Assembly (NCBI GenBank): GCA_009823395.1 | Contig: CM020501.1 | Coordinates: 13,415,361 to 13,479,360 of the forward strand | Length of the DNA: 64,000 bases | Origin: Thamnaconus septentrionalis | Taxonomy: Eukaryota > Chordata > Actinopteri > Tetraodontiformes > Monacanthidae | Direction: 5' to 3' | Part shown: piece after piece, positions 1-12,946 of the stretch | Layout: each line of letters begins with the position of its first letter | Numbering within the stretch: position 1 is the first letter of the stretch | Notes under the pieces: generated by a model | The model's database searches: none | Seen by the model: only the letters and a program-made list of their open reading frames with translations | Told to the model about the DNA's origin: nothing | Made by a program: the position numbers and the translations under genes

Positions 1-361
1 AAATTTTAAAGACCTTTGCGCCCTATGTAGGAGAGGGCAGGTGGCGGCGGCGCTAAGCGAAGACAGAGCGACGAGAACATCGTTTGGAAAGAGTGAGGGT
101 TGAGAGGCTAAGACGATAGCCGTGGGTGGCATCCTGAATTATAAAGGATTAAAAGAGACATTGACATAAACCTGCATCTTCTCATCAAATCGCACAAGTC
201 CACCAAGAAGCTTGCGCATGAATAATGCAGGCGTGAACGCACACACCGCATAAAATGCATTTCCACATTATAACTCACATACCTAGAGATTTACTGATGA
301 CATCCCGCATCAATTATACAAATACAGTGAACTTCATGTGTGCCTTCACAGCGGCGCACGT

Positions 362-364
<3 letters not shown>

Positions 365-400
<36 letters not shown>
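365..400. repeat. (CA)n microsatellite
   Basis: About 18 CA units. Confidence 0.95.
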
Positions 401-401
<1 letters not shown>

Positions 402-678
402 CTGTGCGTGCGCAAAGGTCCCTCCAAATACATCTTTACTCATGAGCCAGAGCGCTGATAAATAATACACAACCAAAACCAAGACAGTCACTCTTCATTC
501 CTCCCCCTCACACACATGGACACACATGTTCTTGCGTCAAATTTCATTTTTGTTCGCCGCAGTCAAGTGAAGAAAATATGAACGCGCGCAGAGCGCTGCG
601 CAAATCCACGGTGGCGAGAGTTGAACTGACACAGTTCTGGAAGCGGAGGTCATGAGGCTTCGGCAGGAGGTGGAGGGG

Positions 679-715
679 TGGAGGAGGAGGAGGAGGAGGA
701 GGAGGAGGAGGAGGA
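679..715. repeat. (GGA)n microsatellite
   Basis: About 12 GGA units inside a purine-rich stretch. Confidence 0.9.
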
Positions 716-3700
716 AGAGTTTCTACAAGTGAAGAAAGGGTTGATGGACAAAATAATTAAGGAGGAAAAGGTTGAGGATGCTCACTGAGAGACAAGTCGA
801 GCGCATGACAAGGACCGGCACAAAAGGAGGGGATGGAGGATGTGAAGAGGACGATAATGATGAGACCAGCAATGTGTTATATTAATTTTTAATCCAGTAG
901 GTCAGTTAGGAGGCTGCAGCTGCATTAGGTTGGCCTGACAAAGTAACGGCCCAGATGCTGCTAAGTACATTCTCGGTTCTCAGGTCTGAGCAAAAGTGCA
1001 AACAAATCAGCTTGGTGAAATATCCTTGCATTTAAATCATGTGACACAAAAGCTGTTTTTTTTTTCCAGATGACATCAAGTCAGTGGTCAGTTATAAACA
1101 TTTAAACACATCTGGAATGCTCCTCTTCACATTAAAATGTAAATGTTGACCGAAGATTGATCTTTGACCTAGTTACTCCCCATCAATGTCTGAATGCCGG
1201 TTGTGGTGATATGGTCAGAAAATCATTTTATGTCGCCGCATGGACTTTCAGGTGTCTAAGTGTCAGCAGATAAGAGTCTAAATGCAAAGTCAATAATAAA
1301 TAGAAAGTTCATGTTTAGAAAAAATGGGTAGGGTTAAACAATGGTTTAAACAATCAATAGGTCAATGTAAATAGTGTGCATTGAAAAGTGCAAAACCAAA
1401 GTTAAAGTGCTAAACGCATGTGTTGTATGATCATATAACTGATATGAAGTTGGACAAACAGAAAGAATTTCACCCAGTGATTACAGTAGTCCACAGTATC
1501 CATGGACTCCAACATTTCAAAAAACAAAACATGCTCACACAGAAAGTGCACTATCATCCAAGCATCTAGAAGATGTAGCTGTCAAACCTGACCTAAACTA
1601 GACTAGTTTATTACTATTTTGGATACTTGCTGTTGACATATCTGATTGAGACAAATGCTCTGGAAACTTAACACCCCACAAACATTATGGAGACACTGTT
1701 TTTCTTTTTGACTTACTTGGCTACCAAAAGTGTTAAACGGAACACACTGTGACACTACAGAGCAACAATGTGGTTTATAAAATGTCACCACAGCCCTTAA
1801 TGTATGAAGAGGCCATTGGGTGAAATAGTAAACTTGGTTGTATTGTACCTTTAAGATTGCCCTGCTGACAATTGAACTAAACCGCCAAGTTTCAAGTCTC
1901 CTCTGAATGAGATATAGACAAAAGAAATTTAGTTTAGAAAATATAATTGCTACCATTTGCTGAGCACCTTTGAGAGCAAGTTATCCCCTCAGCAATTAAA
2001 AGATACGTCCTGTCAGAATGAAATACAAGGACAATAAAAGACAAAACTCTAAACTTTTAATCTCATCTCATCGTTCTCTCGCGTGTGTTTTGGAAACATT
2101 TAAGCTTGCTACAATTCAATAGTAATTACACTGTTGTTTGGGGCAAACAAAACAATTAAGTCCACAAGGTATCACACAGTCAGAATGGTTGGCATTTAGT
2201 TTTATTCGAACCACTGTGTCACATTGTGATATAGTGGTTGTAGTAGTAGCGGTAGTAGTCAGAGTAAAATATGCACTGTTTTGTTTGATACATGACTTAA
2301 AATAAAGATTAGCACAGATGGTTAACTCAGCTGACAATGTCTCCAAGTTTTCAAATTAAAAACCCAGAGAAATACAGACCATGTTAGGCTAAACATGTAA
2401 CTGGATATAAGCAGTTACACGTTGTGGGTATGGCCAGTTCGGATACCAGGTGTTGACGTGTACAAAGGACTGTGAAACATTACAAACTGTACTGAAAAGC
2501 CGCACACGGTAGACAGAACACGTTTCTGTTGCAATAAGGTTCTTAGCAAACGCTCAGCAGATGTTCTAGGAACCCTCTAGCCAACAAACACTGCTCTAAA
2601 TCCATCCGCTAACAAAGAATTAGCTTAGGAAAGCCACTTACAAACACCTGGGGTAGCCAAGGAGCGGAAGCTGTGTTGTCAACAGACCAGAAGTAACAGG
2701 ATGCACCTGGAATGAGCCCTCACAAAGGCACCGGGAGGGACCAACAATACCAAGGCGCCGTCTTAACAAAAACCAATCCTACGCAAACATGCACAGGTTG
2801 ATCTGTGTTTGAACGATGTCGCGGCTAACAAATAAAGACTTCTGTGAGCGCGAAGCTGAGCCTCACTGTTTAGAGCCGTGAACCGGGCCAGCTTTGCAGT
2901 CAACAACCTCCGAGGCAGAGACAACATTAAAAATTCTCTTGACGCTAACAGAATGTAAAGGCAGGTCCCTCAATGGCTAACAAGCCACGGTCCCTCAAGC
3001 GCTGAGAGCTCTTCTGTTTCTGAACACAAAGACACGTCCCAAAGCACACATCCACTACCCCGACATCGACTTCATACATTTCCCAGGATCGACAAGAAAC
3101 GCGTCCTTTGGCTCGCAGTCAGCGGCTCCCGACGCTAAACAAAGCCTACTTCAGTATTTAACATGAGGTGTGTCCCAATGCTTAGGTCTACTGTAGTATT
3201 TAACAGCCTCGCTCTCCCCAGGCAAACACAGAATACCATTTAGCGCAGCGCAGAGCCCCAGAGCTAGCATAGCCTAGCGCCGGGGCGAGCGGAGTGTTCG
3301 GTCTAACCGCTGACTCACACAAGCATGTAATGGACATCAGTGCGGTCACAGGCTGACAAAGTGCACAGCATTAGGACAACCTCCTCTCCTGACACTACAA
3401 CATTCCCTCCCTTCCGAAAAAAAAAAACCCCCAAAAGAACACTCTTCCCCCAGCAAAGTTGAAATAGTGCGTTCGCGTATTTACTCGTGAGCAAGCCCTC
3501 GCTCTTTGCGGCTCCTGTGTGGAACTCTGTCTTTTTTCCTCAGGAGTTTTACCACAAATGGGACCGGAATCATTTATACATGCATAGTGTATACATGCGT
3601 ACAGACTCAGGCTTAAATTAGGGTTATTGCGCGATCAGAATGGTTTCTATGTTAGGGAATGTGTTACGTAGGAAGCCTAAAAGAATGCTAAAGTGAGCGC

Positions 3701-4000
3701 TCACCTTGACATTTTTTTTGAACGATTTTTATTGAATTGATTAAAGGGATAGTTTGCATATGAGTGATGAGATCATGTGAGTTTTCACAACATAGCGAGC
3801 ACACAGTGTTGACATCCTTCAACTGTGCCATAGTGTTTGAAGAGTGGATTTTAGCAAACAGCACGATGTAACGCATTCACTGTTTCGAGTCAAACTTGCT
3901 GCTCAGTCTTCCAGACAACTGGATTTCCTGTGATTTGACCACAGAATGCAGCCAAAGTGATATGATGCAAATGGAAGAGAATTGAATTTTGGTTTTACTC

Positions 4001-4119
4001 CATCCATCCATTTTCTGCCACTGTTCATCCTGCACTTTTGGGCAGTGGAAGTGCTGCTGCCTATCCCAACTGTCTCGGACTGAAGGCGGGGTTACACAAA
4101 CAGCCACCCACACCTCCAA
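4001..4119 (-). mobile_element. Degenerate SINE 3' fragment, reverse orientation
   Basis: CATCCATCCATTTTCTGCCACTG followed by CTATCCCAACTGTC and GAAGGCGGGGTTACAC, a weak reverse-complement match to the SINE 3' region. Confidence 0.45.
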
Positions 4120-5400
4120 ATGAGTTGCTGATCAAATTGCACGTTGGCCAGAGTAAAATCCATTTTCTTGCTCCCCACTGATGAATGGTAAATTGATGTT
4201 TATCTGCTAGTGTTTTAAGTTTCTCTTATTGCATTCCCAATTTCCAAACTAAAATTCAAGTATGTTCTGTGTGAAATGGTGTGACAAACATTTTTCCATT
4301 AACACTGTTAGTATTCCAAACCCGTGAGCCTTTTCTGTGGAAAACATTAAGGAGCAATACCAGGCCCACTTTCACCCCCATTTCCATTAATGGCCTCAGA
4401 ATCTGTGATCCCGCCATGCGATGAGAAACTAATACACTGTTCCTGCACAGGTTTACCTTAATCATCTAGGTGAAGTCATAAACTCACATTTGCTTTCAGA
4501 AATCCATTAAAAAAAAAGAGCTTGCAGACATATTGCTGCCTTGAAGGAAGTACAACCATCCATCAGAGCCGTGTAATGTATTTCTTTGCTTTCGATGTGT
4601 CAGTTGAGATTCTTTTGCACTCCGGTCGGGATTTTTAGTGCGGCGAAAACAAATGATCAGTTACTAAAGCATTATGAGATCATCAGCATGAGATGAGTGA
4701 TTTATTAATCCTCTGTCACACTGCTTGTAATGTGCCAGATGAAGCTGCAGTGATTGCACTGTGCGAGAATTGCTCGGAGGAGCTATGCCACATTAACAAT
4801 GTTTTTTTTTTGTTTTTTTTGAAACACTTGGACTGTTTCATTGTAGAAGAAAATACCAGTCAAGTATTTGTTTATTTTGCATTTGGCATAGTATTTGTTG
4901 AAACAAGGGAGGGGAATGACAAGCACAAGGCAATGACTGGCAATAAGGAAACATAGCTGCGGGCTGATCCTCACTGATCCCGATATGAAAGCCATGGAGA
5001 ACAGCCACATTTCAACTCGGGGACGGCAGCACGTGGAGCCTCTCACTGCGCTGATTTAATTAGCAAAACTTTCTTATGCAGATGTTCTTAGCAGGAGCAT
5101 TTTTTCCCTAATTGGATGCACAAATCCAGCTCTGTCATCGCTTTTCCCCCTTTACTGCGGATGAACTGCAGCATAAACCTTTGCCATCAGACAACTAATC
5201 AGGTTAATATATCAGTTTGATACTGTAATTACCGGATAAGCGCAGGAGACCTGCATTTAGCTTTTGCTCACAGTAGGATCTATAAATCATGAGCTCCACT
5301 CGGCAGCGCTGCTTCCCCGTATATATCAAGAGCGCTACATCAGCGCGCCTGGAATCCAGAAGATTATTGTGAATAAGTGGCATAATTATTAAGATATACA

Positions 5401-5500
5401 TTTATGTATATACATACAGTATATATATGTATACATATATACACATACATATATATTTTACATACATACATAAATACATACACACACACGCACACATGTG
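5401..5500. repeat. (TA/CATA)n AT-rich simple repeat
   Basis: Alternating TATA, TACATA and CACACA words over about 100 bp. Confidence 0.8.
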
Positions 5501-5888
5501 TATAATTTTTCCCCCACCCCAGAAGAAACGTTGATAAAGACGCTCGCATTTAACGCAGGAGCTGCGCTCCCCAAACGGCGGCGGTGAAATCTGTCTCCCG
5601 AGTGGTGGCCGCCGGTCGTGTGCACGGCTGGCCCTGCCCATCCGAGTGTCAGGATGCTGCTCACGGCACAGACTAATCACAACACCTGTTTAGGAGAGAT
5701 TACAGCTGGATCCACCAGAGTGCTCAAAGGGCCTCTGCTCTGTTAAAAAGCGAGGCACCTGTCCTGGCTCTGACATCCAACGTCAGGGGGAGGGAAAAAA
5801 AACCCGTGCGTCTACATGGAAGCGATCTGAGGGAAAGTAACGGTTTGAACTGTGGCGCTACAGAGAGAAAGCAATGTTAATGTTATTA

Positions 5889-6490
5889 ACTGGTTGAGTC
5901 TCAGGACCCACAATTTTTTTTCTCCTTATAATGAAGTCTCGACCCAAATTTGTTCCACAGCTTTCAAATTTATCCCATAAAAATAAAAAATGCTATCCCA
6001 TTTTCTTACATGTCTAGTGAATGTCTAGTGATTGGAGTTTGCATGTTCTCCCTGTGTCTGCATGAGTTCTCTCCAAGTTCTCAGGCTTCCTCCCACAGTC
6101 ACACAAAAACATGCATGTGAGGTGAATTGGGAACCCTAAAATGACGTACAGTATATAATGGGTGTGTGTGTGAGTGTGAACGGTTGTTTGTTTCTATGCG
6201 GCCCGTCTTGTCCAGGGTGTCACCCTGCCTTTGCCCTATGACAGCTGGGAGAGGCTCCAGCAGACCCCCGCAAGCATGAATGCAGGAAGAAGTGGGTATT
6301 GAAAATGGATGGATGGATGGATGGATGGATGGATAAATGAATGGTTTGTCCACCAAAATAAATGGCCAACAGTTTTCCTCTATATATGTTAAAAAATTAG
6401 AAAATCAAAGGGAAACTGGCCACAAAGCCAAGACCCAATCAAAACAGCTCCGCGACCCACTTTTGGGCCGCAACCCACCAGTTGAGCAGC
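5889..6490. mobile_element. Degenerate hAT element containing a SINE
   Basis: Left part ACTGGTTGAGTCTCAGGACC...TCCTTATAATGAAGTCTCGAC and right part CCAAGACCCAATCAAAACAG...CAACCCACCAGTTGAG match the two arms of the 39891 element. The extreme termini and target duplication are no longer recognisable. A SINE occupies 6034-6335. Confidence 0.6.
6034..6335 (+). mobile_element. 5'-truncated SINE copy nested in a hAT element
   Basis: Begins at GGAGTTTGCATGTTCTCC and ends in seven GGAT units. Same family as 34519-34894. A short internal segment around the 'GATGAACTGGCGA' position is absent. Its flanks on both sides belong to one hAT-type repeat, so it inserted into that element. Confidence 0.75.
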
Positions 6491-7640
6491 TCTAGCCCGT
6501 ATGGGCTACAGGGGAGCAAAATTAATGACACGGCGAGCCCCCGTCGCTCGCCCCATACCTTTCTCACTCCCCCCAATCATTGAATGATATGAGAGGAGTC
6601 GAGGAACAGGAGCGAGACTCCGGGGCCGGCCTCCCTCCTCTGGCGCCCTTCGTTGGCAGATCACAGAATTGCCAGTTTAATATTTATAGCTGGAGTGCTT
6701 TAGGAAAAAAAGGGGGAAAAAAGAGAGAAGAAAAAAAATCCCAATCTCTTTCTTCCTCTCCCTGTCTCTCTCGGCCCACTGACGGTGACTCTGTTGGACT
6801 TTGGAAACCTTAGGCCTGGTGTAAAAATGGCAGCGAGCGGTGAGTCAGCTCATCCCGGGTGACTCGCCGCCGCCGCTGATTGCCGGACAAACAATGGAGC
6901 AGGCCAAGCGCCGCAGGTACGAGGACGGGGCGGGCGGGGTTAGGGTCAGGGGCGCTTGTTCCCGCGTCGCCCAACAAAAGGACGTGGCGGGTGTGTGGCT
7001 GGAGTGGCAACGCGCCGGGGAGCATTATTAATTATGCGCTCCTCCGCCGTGTTGTCTTTCCGCTTTTAGAAGAAAAGCTGCAGGCCCTGCTGGGCATTAA
7101 AATGCCGGCCTTTAAACGCGCGTTGGTTGGAATTTACATACGCCGGATGTTTCCTAAGCGAACCGATGGTGACCGGGGACGTGTGTGTGTGCGTGGGTGT
7201 CACAAAATACAACATAGTAAAGTTGACACCACGACCACGGCGTTCCAAAAGGGCACATCAGCCGGCGCGGAGGAGGGGGCAGGGTTTGCTCGCTGACTGT
7301 GTTTTCTGTGAGAGGGGGGAGGAGGTTAAATAAATCACTAATTCTGCAGAGGGAAGAAAAAAACGCCAGCTGAAGGGGGGGATTCATTCATTATATATAA
7401 GCCTTACTCAGGTCTGTGTAAGCCCTTTTTATACCCAAAAAGAAAATAAAAAACCCACCCCCACTACCGCAACACTTTTTATGCACCCGCTCTCGTTTTC
7501 ACTAATACGCACACACAGAAAAATCTTGATGCCACATTTATTTTAACCAGCAGCAACAGGCTGCAGCGTCTCTAATCCGCTCAGCTGCCGAGTTGGTTCC
7601 CATGGAATTTTTCCCTTTCAGTTAGTATCACCACTGGTGT

Positions 7641-8475
7641 TCTTTGTACATCACCACCATCTCCACCATCACTCCACCATCACCACCACCACCACCACCA
7701 CCACCATGACTACCACCACCATCATCATCACCGCCACAACCACCACCACCATCATCACCACTACAATCATCACCACTGCCATCATCACCACCGCCAAAAT
7801 TACCACCACCATCACTACCACCACCACCACCATCACTACCACCACCACCACCGCCACCATCACAACCACCACCACCACCATCACCACCACCACCACCGCC
7901 ACCATCACTACCACCACCACCACCACCATCACTACCACCACCACCACCATCACTACCACCACCACCGCCACCATCACTACCACCACCACCGCCACCATCA
8001 CTACCACCACCACCACCATCACTACCACCACCATCCATCACCACCACCACCATCTCTACTACCACCATCACCACCACCATCACTACCACCACCACCATCA
8101 CCACCACCACCACCTCTACCACCACCATCACCACCATCATTACCACCACCATCACCACCATCACCACCACCACCATCACTACCACCACCACCACCATCAC
8201 CATCACCATCACCACCATCACCAATACCATCACTACAACCACCACCACCATCACTACCACCACCACTACCACCACCATCACTACCACCACCACCATCACT
8301 ACCACCACCAACACCATCACCATCACCACCACCATCACTACCGCCACCATCACCACCATCACCACCATCATTATCACCGCCACCACCATCACCACCACCA
8401 CCACCAACACCATCACCATCACCACTATCACCACCATCACCCCCGCCACCGTCACCACCACCACCACCACAACCA
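7641..8475. repeat. Long imperfect (CAC/CAT/TAC)n tract
   Basis: About 830 bp made almost wholly of CAC triplets interrupted by CAT, TAC and CGC. It keeps three-base phase over most of its length and therefore throws up a poly-His/poly-Thr frame on the plus strand and poly-Val/poly-Gly frames on the minus strand. The exclusively repeat composition marks these as non-genes. Confidence 0.95.
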
Positions 8476-8623
8476 ATCTCCATGTCCTCTTTCAAGGCCT
8501 CTCAGCCAAACAGCCGCTCGTTTTTGTCACTTTTGTTCACGCGACAGTCTCCGTCCACAGTTACCATGGCAAATCAATGGTCAGTGTACAGATGGGAGCA
8601 GATTCATCTCTCCCGAGCACGCG

Positions 8624-8639
8624 CTCGCACACACACACA

Positions 8640-8678
<39 letters not shown>

Positions 8679-9005
8679 ACGTACAGCACATGCCTGAACT
8701 CCCGATGTGTTTGCCTCCGCCACGCTGATAACAGACAGGAACCAATGCCCTGCGTGGTTGAATGCACGCAGACACATGTGTGTGTCCATGTGTGTGTGTG
8801 TGTGTGTGTGTGTTTGTTTGTTGGGTTGTGCGGCCAAAGTGTCAGAGATCAGATACGTAAATCTATTTCCTTTACTAATTAAAGGAAGGCAGCGCTCCCC
8901 CGGGGAAAAAAATAGTGGACCCAATGTCAGGGCACTGTGTCAGATGGACTAGCACACGCACACACACACACACACAAACAAACACACACACACACCCACA
9001 CATGC
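8624..9005. repeat. (CA)n-(TG)n-(CA)n microsatellite cluster
   Basis: (CA)n near 8629-8671, (TG)n near 8778-8813 and (CA)n near 8955-8999. The first two are mutually complementary and could pair. Confidence 0.9.
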
Positions 9006-9303
9006 ACGGACACACCGAGAAGAAGCGCACAATTGACTTTTGGCGGTGTGTATATTATCTCTGCCGTGCATCTGTGGGGGCGGGCTGTGCGCGCAAGCGT
9101 GTGCACGTACGCGAACGTCTTGTCTATCGGCGGCCGAGCCGAGTTTGCCGAGCGTCCGCTGGGGGAGCAGAAAGCGGCTTCGCGGCAGATGCTTAAAGCC
9201 AGTGGCGATTAGACAGCAGAGCAGAGATAATAGGCTATGGCTGCCATTACCTACTACGCCTTATTAGTCAGTGGGCCGGCCTGGAGATGAGCAGGCAGAC
9301 AGG

Positions 9304-9333
9304 CGGGCAGACAGACAGACAGACAGACAGACA
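9304..9333. repeat. (CAGA)n microsatellite
   Basis: Seven or so CAGA units. Confidence 0.9.
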
Positions 9334-9715
9334 CTGGAGCAAAACCTCTTGCCGCAAATTTGGATGAGGGCGACTCATTGCGCAAACGTGTCCGCGGGTG
9401 CCCGTAAGTGGGCATCCTCCCGAGAGGTGGATGAGAGGAGGAGAAGGGGGCGATTGAGAGGTGAAGGATGGATGGAAGGGCTTATTTACCGGCAATCCCC
9501 ATAATTGAGACAGATCTGTGAACGAAGAGGATGAAGAAGAGGAGGAGGGGGAGGAGGAGTAGGAGGAGAAGGAGAGAGCTTGAAGGAAGCAGGGGGAAGT
9601 GCGAACGCACTCAGAAAAAACAACACAGCGCTTTCTAGTCCGTGTAAGCAGAAGGATGAGAAGCGGAGAGCAGACAGGAGGGGCAGAGAGGAGGTGGAGA
9701 GGGTGACAGGGAGAG

Positions 9716-9735
9716 AGAGAGAGAGAGAGAGAGAG
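9716..9735. repeat. (GA)n microsatellite
   Basis: About 10 GA units within a purine-rich 9530-9735 region. Confidence 0.85.
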
Positions 9736-10077
9736 TCGTAAACAGAGTGAATCCTCTCCTGGTGACACTCAATAAAAAGAAACAGGAAATAAACCTCAAC
9801 GCCAATATCTAAAGTGTCTGCAGCAGTGTGAGCGTGACGCGCCGTCAGTCTGTCTCTCTGTCTGTCCTCCCTCTCTCTCCCTCCGTCATCGGCCACTTTG
9901 AAGCCGGGGACTGCTTCCAGCGGAGTCGCTCCCGCCTCTGTGACCAGCAGCAGAGGCGGCGGCCGCACTTTGGGAGCGGGAGAGTTGGCGACGGCAAGGA
10001 TCATGTTCTCGATTAGGGTTCTGTTCCTTCCTCCTGTCTTCCTCTTCCTCCCCCATGTTTCTGCCTCTCGCTCCTGA

Positions 10078-10083
<6 letters not shown>

Positions 10084-10132
<49 letters not shown>
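10084..10132. repeat. (TC)n microsatellite
   Basis: About 24 uninterrupted TC units. Confidence 0.95.
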
Positions 10133-10135
<3 letters not shown>

Positions 10136-10237
10136 GTTTCCTGCTCTGCACACTTTATAGAAGTTTGAACCACTGGGAGATCATTAGCACAGGATCAAAC
10201 CCCCGACACTCACTGTCCACACGCTCGTGGAGACACT

Positions 10238-10240
<3 letters not shown>

Positions 10241-10279
<39 letters not shown>

Positions 10280-10507
10280 GGCAGGCAGGCAGGCTGGTGA
10301 ATACACACGGAGCAAAGCCACACTTGGAAAAAAGAGAGTACACAGAGACCACACACCCCTCACACACACACACACACAAACAGAGACCACACACCCCCTC
10401 ACACACACACACACACACACACACACCCACACGCAGATACAAAAACAAGAAATGGGGGCACACAAAAGAGCACTGCAGCTCCAAAATCCCAAAAAAGGAG
10501 CGAGCTG

Positions 10508-10557
<50 letters not shown>

Positions 10558-10558
10558 C
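10241..10558. repeat. Compound (CA)n / (GGCA)n / (TG)n-(GA)n cluster
   Basis: (CA)n at 10244-10276, (GGCA)n at 10278-10293, two (CA)n blocks at 10361-10378 and 10400-10426, each preceded by the same GAGACCACACACCCC word (a local duplication), then (TG)n-(GA)n at 10510-10557. Confidence 0.9.
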
Positions 10559-10898
10559 AGAGCAGGGACATCAACAAGCAGTCCTCTAAGATCGTGGGCA
10601 GCCAAAGAGGATTGAGTGAGTGCAATTTACTTCATTTTTTTATTTTTTATTTTTTTGGAAGGGAACAAGAACCAGCTGAAGCACTTACTCTGAAACTCAG
10701 AAAACACACATTTTTACTTCAACGGACTTGACAGACGTGTGCGTGCGCAGGCAGGAGCACGCGTGTGTGTGTCTGTCTGTGTGTGCATGTGTGTGCGTGT
10801 GTGTGTATGCGTGTGTGTGAGTGTGTGCACCTTCCTGCTGAACCGAGCAGCAGCCACCCACACCGCACATCACCACGAGCCCATTCAATGACTCCGAG

Positions 10899-10945
10899 CA
10901 GCAGCAGCAGCAGAGAGGCAGCTGCTGCTGCTGCTGCTGCTGCTG
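10899..10945. repeat. (CAG)5 - (CTG)8 inverted trinucleotide pair
   Basis: (CAG)5 at 10899-10913, an 8-bp spacer region, then (CTG)8 at 10922-10945. The arms are complementary and can form a hairpin. Followed by a pyrimidine (CT)n tract to about 10992. Confidence 0.9.
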
Positions 10946-12605
10946 ACTCTCTCTCTGTCTCTCTCTCTCTGTCTCCCTCTCTCTCTCTCCCACACTCTTT
11001 CTAACACACGGCTGAATAAAGGAAAGTTGCGCACACATGCACCGCGCCGAGGAAGAAAACTTATAGTCTGAGCAGAACGCATCCATGCGTGCCCGTACAT
11101 GCACACATGCGCCGCAGAGGGCAGACACGGCGAGGCGCCGCGCATTGCAGCCGCAGTCAGTCTCTCCATCAGGACCGCGTTGAATTATTCAGTTTAAGGG
11201 AAGTACACAAGACTGTTAGGAGCGTATTCAGCGCTGGCCTGGGGGCCGGCCCCGGCTCTAAAAGCATGATGTCACCGCCAGCCTTCCACTCCGGTCCCAT
11301 CTCTTGCTCTTTTTCATCGCGTCGGCTCGCCTTCTCCCCCCTTCCTCCTCCTCTTCCTCCTCCTCCTCCCTGTTCTCCCCCTCCTCACCCTCTTCCCACT
11401 CACGTCGCTCAACTGGTTAAATTTGGTTTTGATGCTACATTTGACGCCTAATCGAGTTAAAAAAAAAAATTCATGACGCGAGTCGGCCTTCGAGAAGTTC
11501 GCTCTGTGAACGCCTCTTGTTTTTCGGGAATCACCTGATTTCTTTTCTCCGTCTCTGAATTTCTCCCCCCGGCCCTTCACTCCCCCCTCATCCCCCACCC
11601 TCGCCTCAATATGCAGGTTCGCCATCTGCTCCGCCGCTCCGCCGAAGCCTCCCTCAGATGTAGGTCACTCTCTCAATTAAGGCAATTAGCAGCCGTGCGA
11701 GGCCGAGAACGAGCCGCTCTCACTTTGCGGCAGTGGGGAGACTTGGAACTGCATCACCTGGCGAGCACTTTGCACCAGCAGTGCAAAATCTGCCAGGGCT
11801 GCTGGTGGGCGGTGCTGTGTTTTACGACTAGTGTTAAATTAGCTCGTGCAAGTGGAGCTAAAGCCACCAGCGCCAACAGTATTTTCCAAACGATTTCAGA
11901 CACTGAATGATGTTTTGTTTTTTTTGGGGAGGGAGTGGAATCTAAAGCTGTCCATCATTTTGACAGCACAATGCAGAACTCAGGTAACATTAAGCACTTG
12001 CACACCTACATCAAGAAAGTAGATGGAGGCCGGGAAGGTTCAAATGAAAAAAAAAAGTAAAAAGTCCCCGCAGAGCATTTGGGTATCTTCTTTGACCCCA
12101 GCACACCGCTTGCCGCCTTTCATTATCCAGGTGTCGACACTCAGGAGCCTTGGAGAGTCTGAGGCGGGTGCAGGGTCACAGAATCAGGATGGGATGGGAC
12201 ACACGGTGACAGGTTTCCTCTCTGGAAGTGCTTACAAATCAGGATTTTCTGCTGAACTTGGATGTGTTACTTACAAATGTCTCATTTACAACCTGGCACG
12301 ATGGCTTCAGACCTTTCGTGGCCAACTTCATCTCAGGCTGACAACACAGTTGCAAGTGCACAGGGAGCCACACTGTACCAAACAGATCTGATGCTTGGAA
12401 ACAAGCTGAATTGCAATGAATTACAATGAAATCTATGACAAAGACCAATCTATTCACTTATCTCACAGCACTTTGTATAACTCAAATTTTAAAGCCCCGA
12501 CCAAAATGTAGCTAATCAGCCAAACACAACAGCAGCAACTCAATGAATGTATTGGGTCAACGCTGTACATGTAGACGTGTTGGAGAAGAATTGCGAAGGT
12601 ACAAC

Positions 12606-12842
12606 GTGAGCATCAGAATGGGGAAGAAGGTGGAAGGTGACTTTGACCGTGGTGAACATGGTTGTCGTAGGTGGGCTTGTCGGTGTATTTCACAAAGTGC
12701 TGATCTATTGGGATATTCCCACAGAGCCATTTCTAGGGCTTCGAGAGAGTGGTTCCAAATGGAGACAATATCCTTGTTGATGTCAGGGGCCAGAGGTCAC
12801 AATGGGCAGACTGGTTGGAGACCATAGAAAGGCAACAGCACC
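12606..12842 (+). pseudogene. Tc1/mariner-type transposase N-terminal remnant
   Basis: Frame beginning near 12612 reads IRMGKKVEGDFDRGEHGC...ISQSADLLGYSHRAISRASREW, the paired helix-turn-helix DNA-binding start of teleost Tc1-like transposases (family form IRMGKKGDLSDFERG...ISETADLLGFSR.TISRV..EW). It then runs into VLVDVRGQRR-like nucleotides (CCTTGTTGATGTCAGGGGCC), apparently after a short internal deletion and a frame change. The catalytic DDE part is missing; the remnant ends at the (GAA)n tract. Inactive. Confidence 0.7.
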
Positions 12843-12856
12843 AGCGAGGTGCATGA

Positions 12857-12915
12857 AAGAAGAAGAAGAAGAAGAAGAAGAAGAAGAAGAAGAAGAAGAA
12901 GAAGAAGAAGAAGAA

Positions 12916-12945
<30 letters not shown>
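12857..12945. repeat. (GAA)n microsatellite
   Basis: About 89 bp of GAA triplets with one interruption, immediately 3' of the Tc1 remnant. Confidence 0.95.

Positions 12946-12946
<1 letters not shown>

Noticed and set aside
7637..8728. 363-codon plus-strand frame rich in His and Thr, and minus-strand Val/Gly/Asp frames
   Set aside because: All are translations of the (CAC)n tract; no non-repeat domain, no codon variety.
10241..10558. CRISPR-like spaced repeats
   Set aside because: Duplicated GAGACCACACACCCC words are part of compound CA microsatellites in a vertebrate genome; no spacers.
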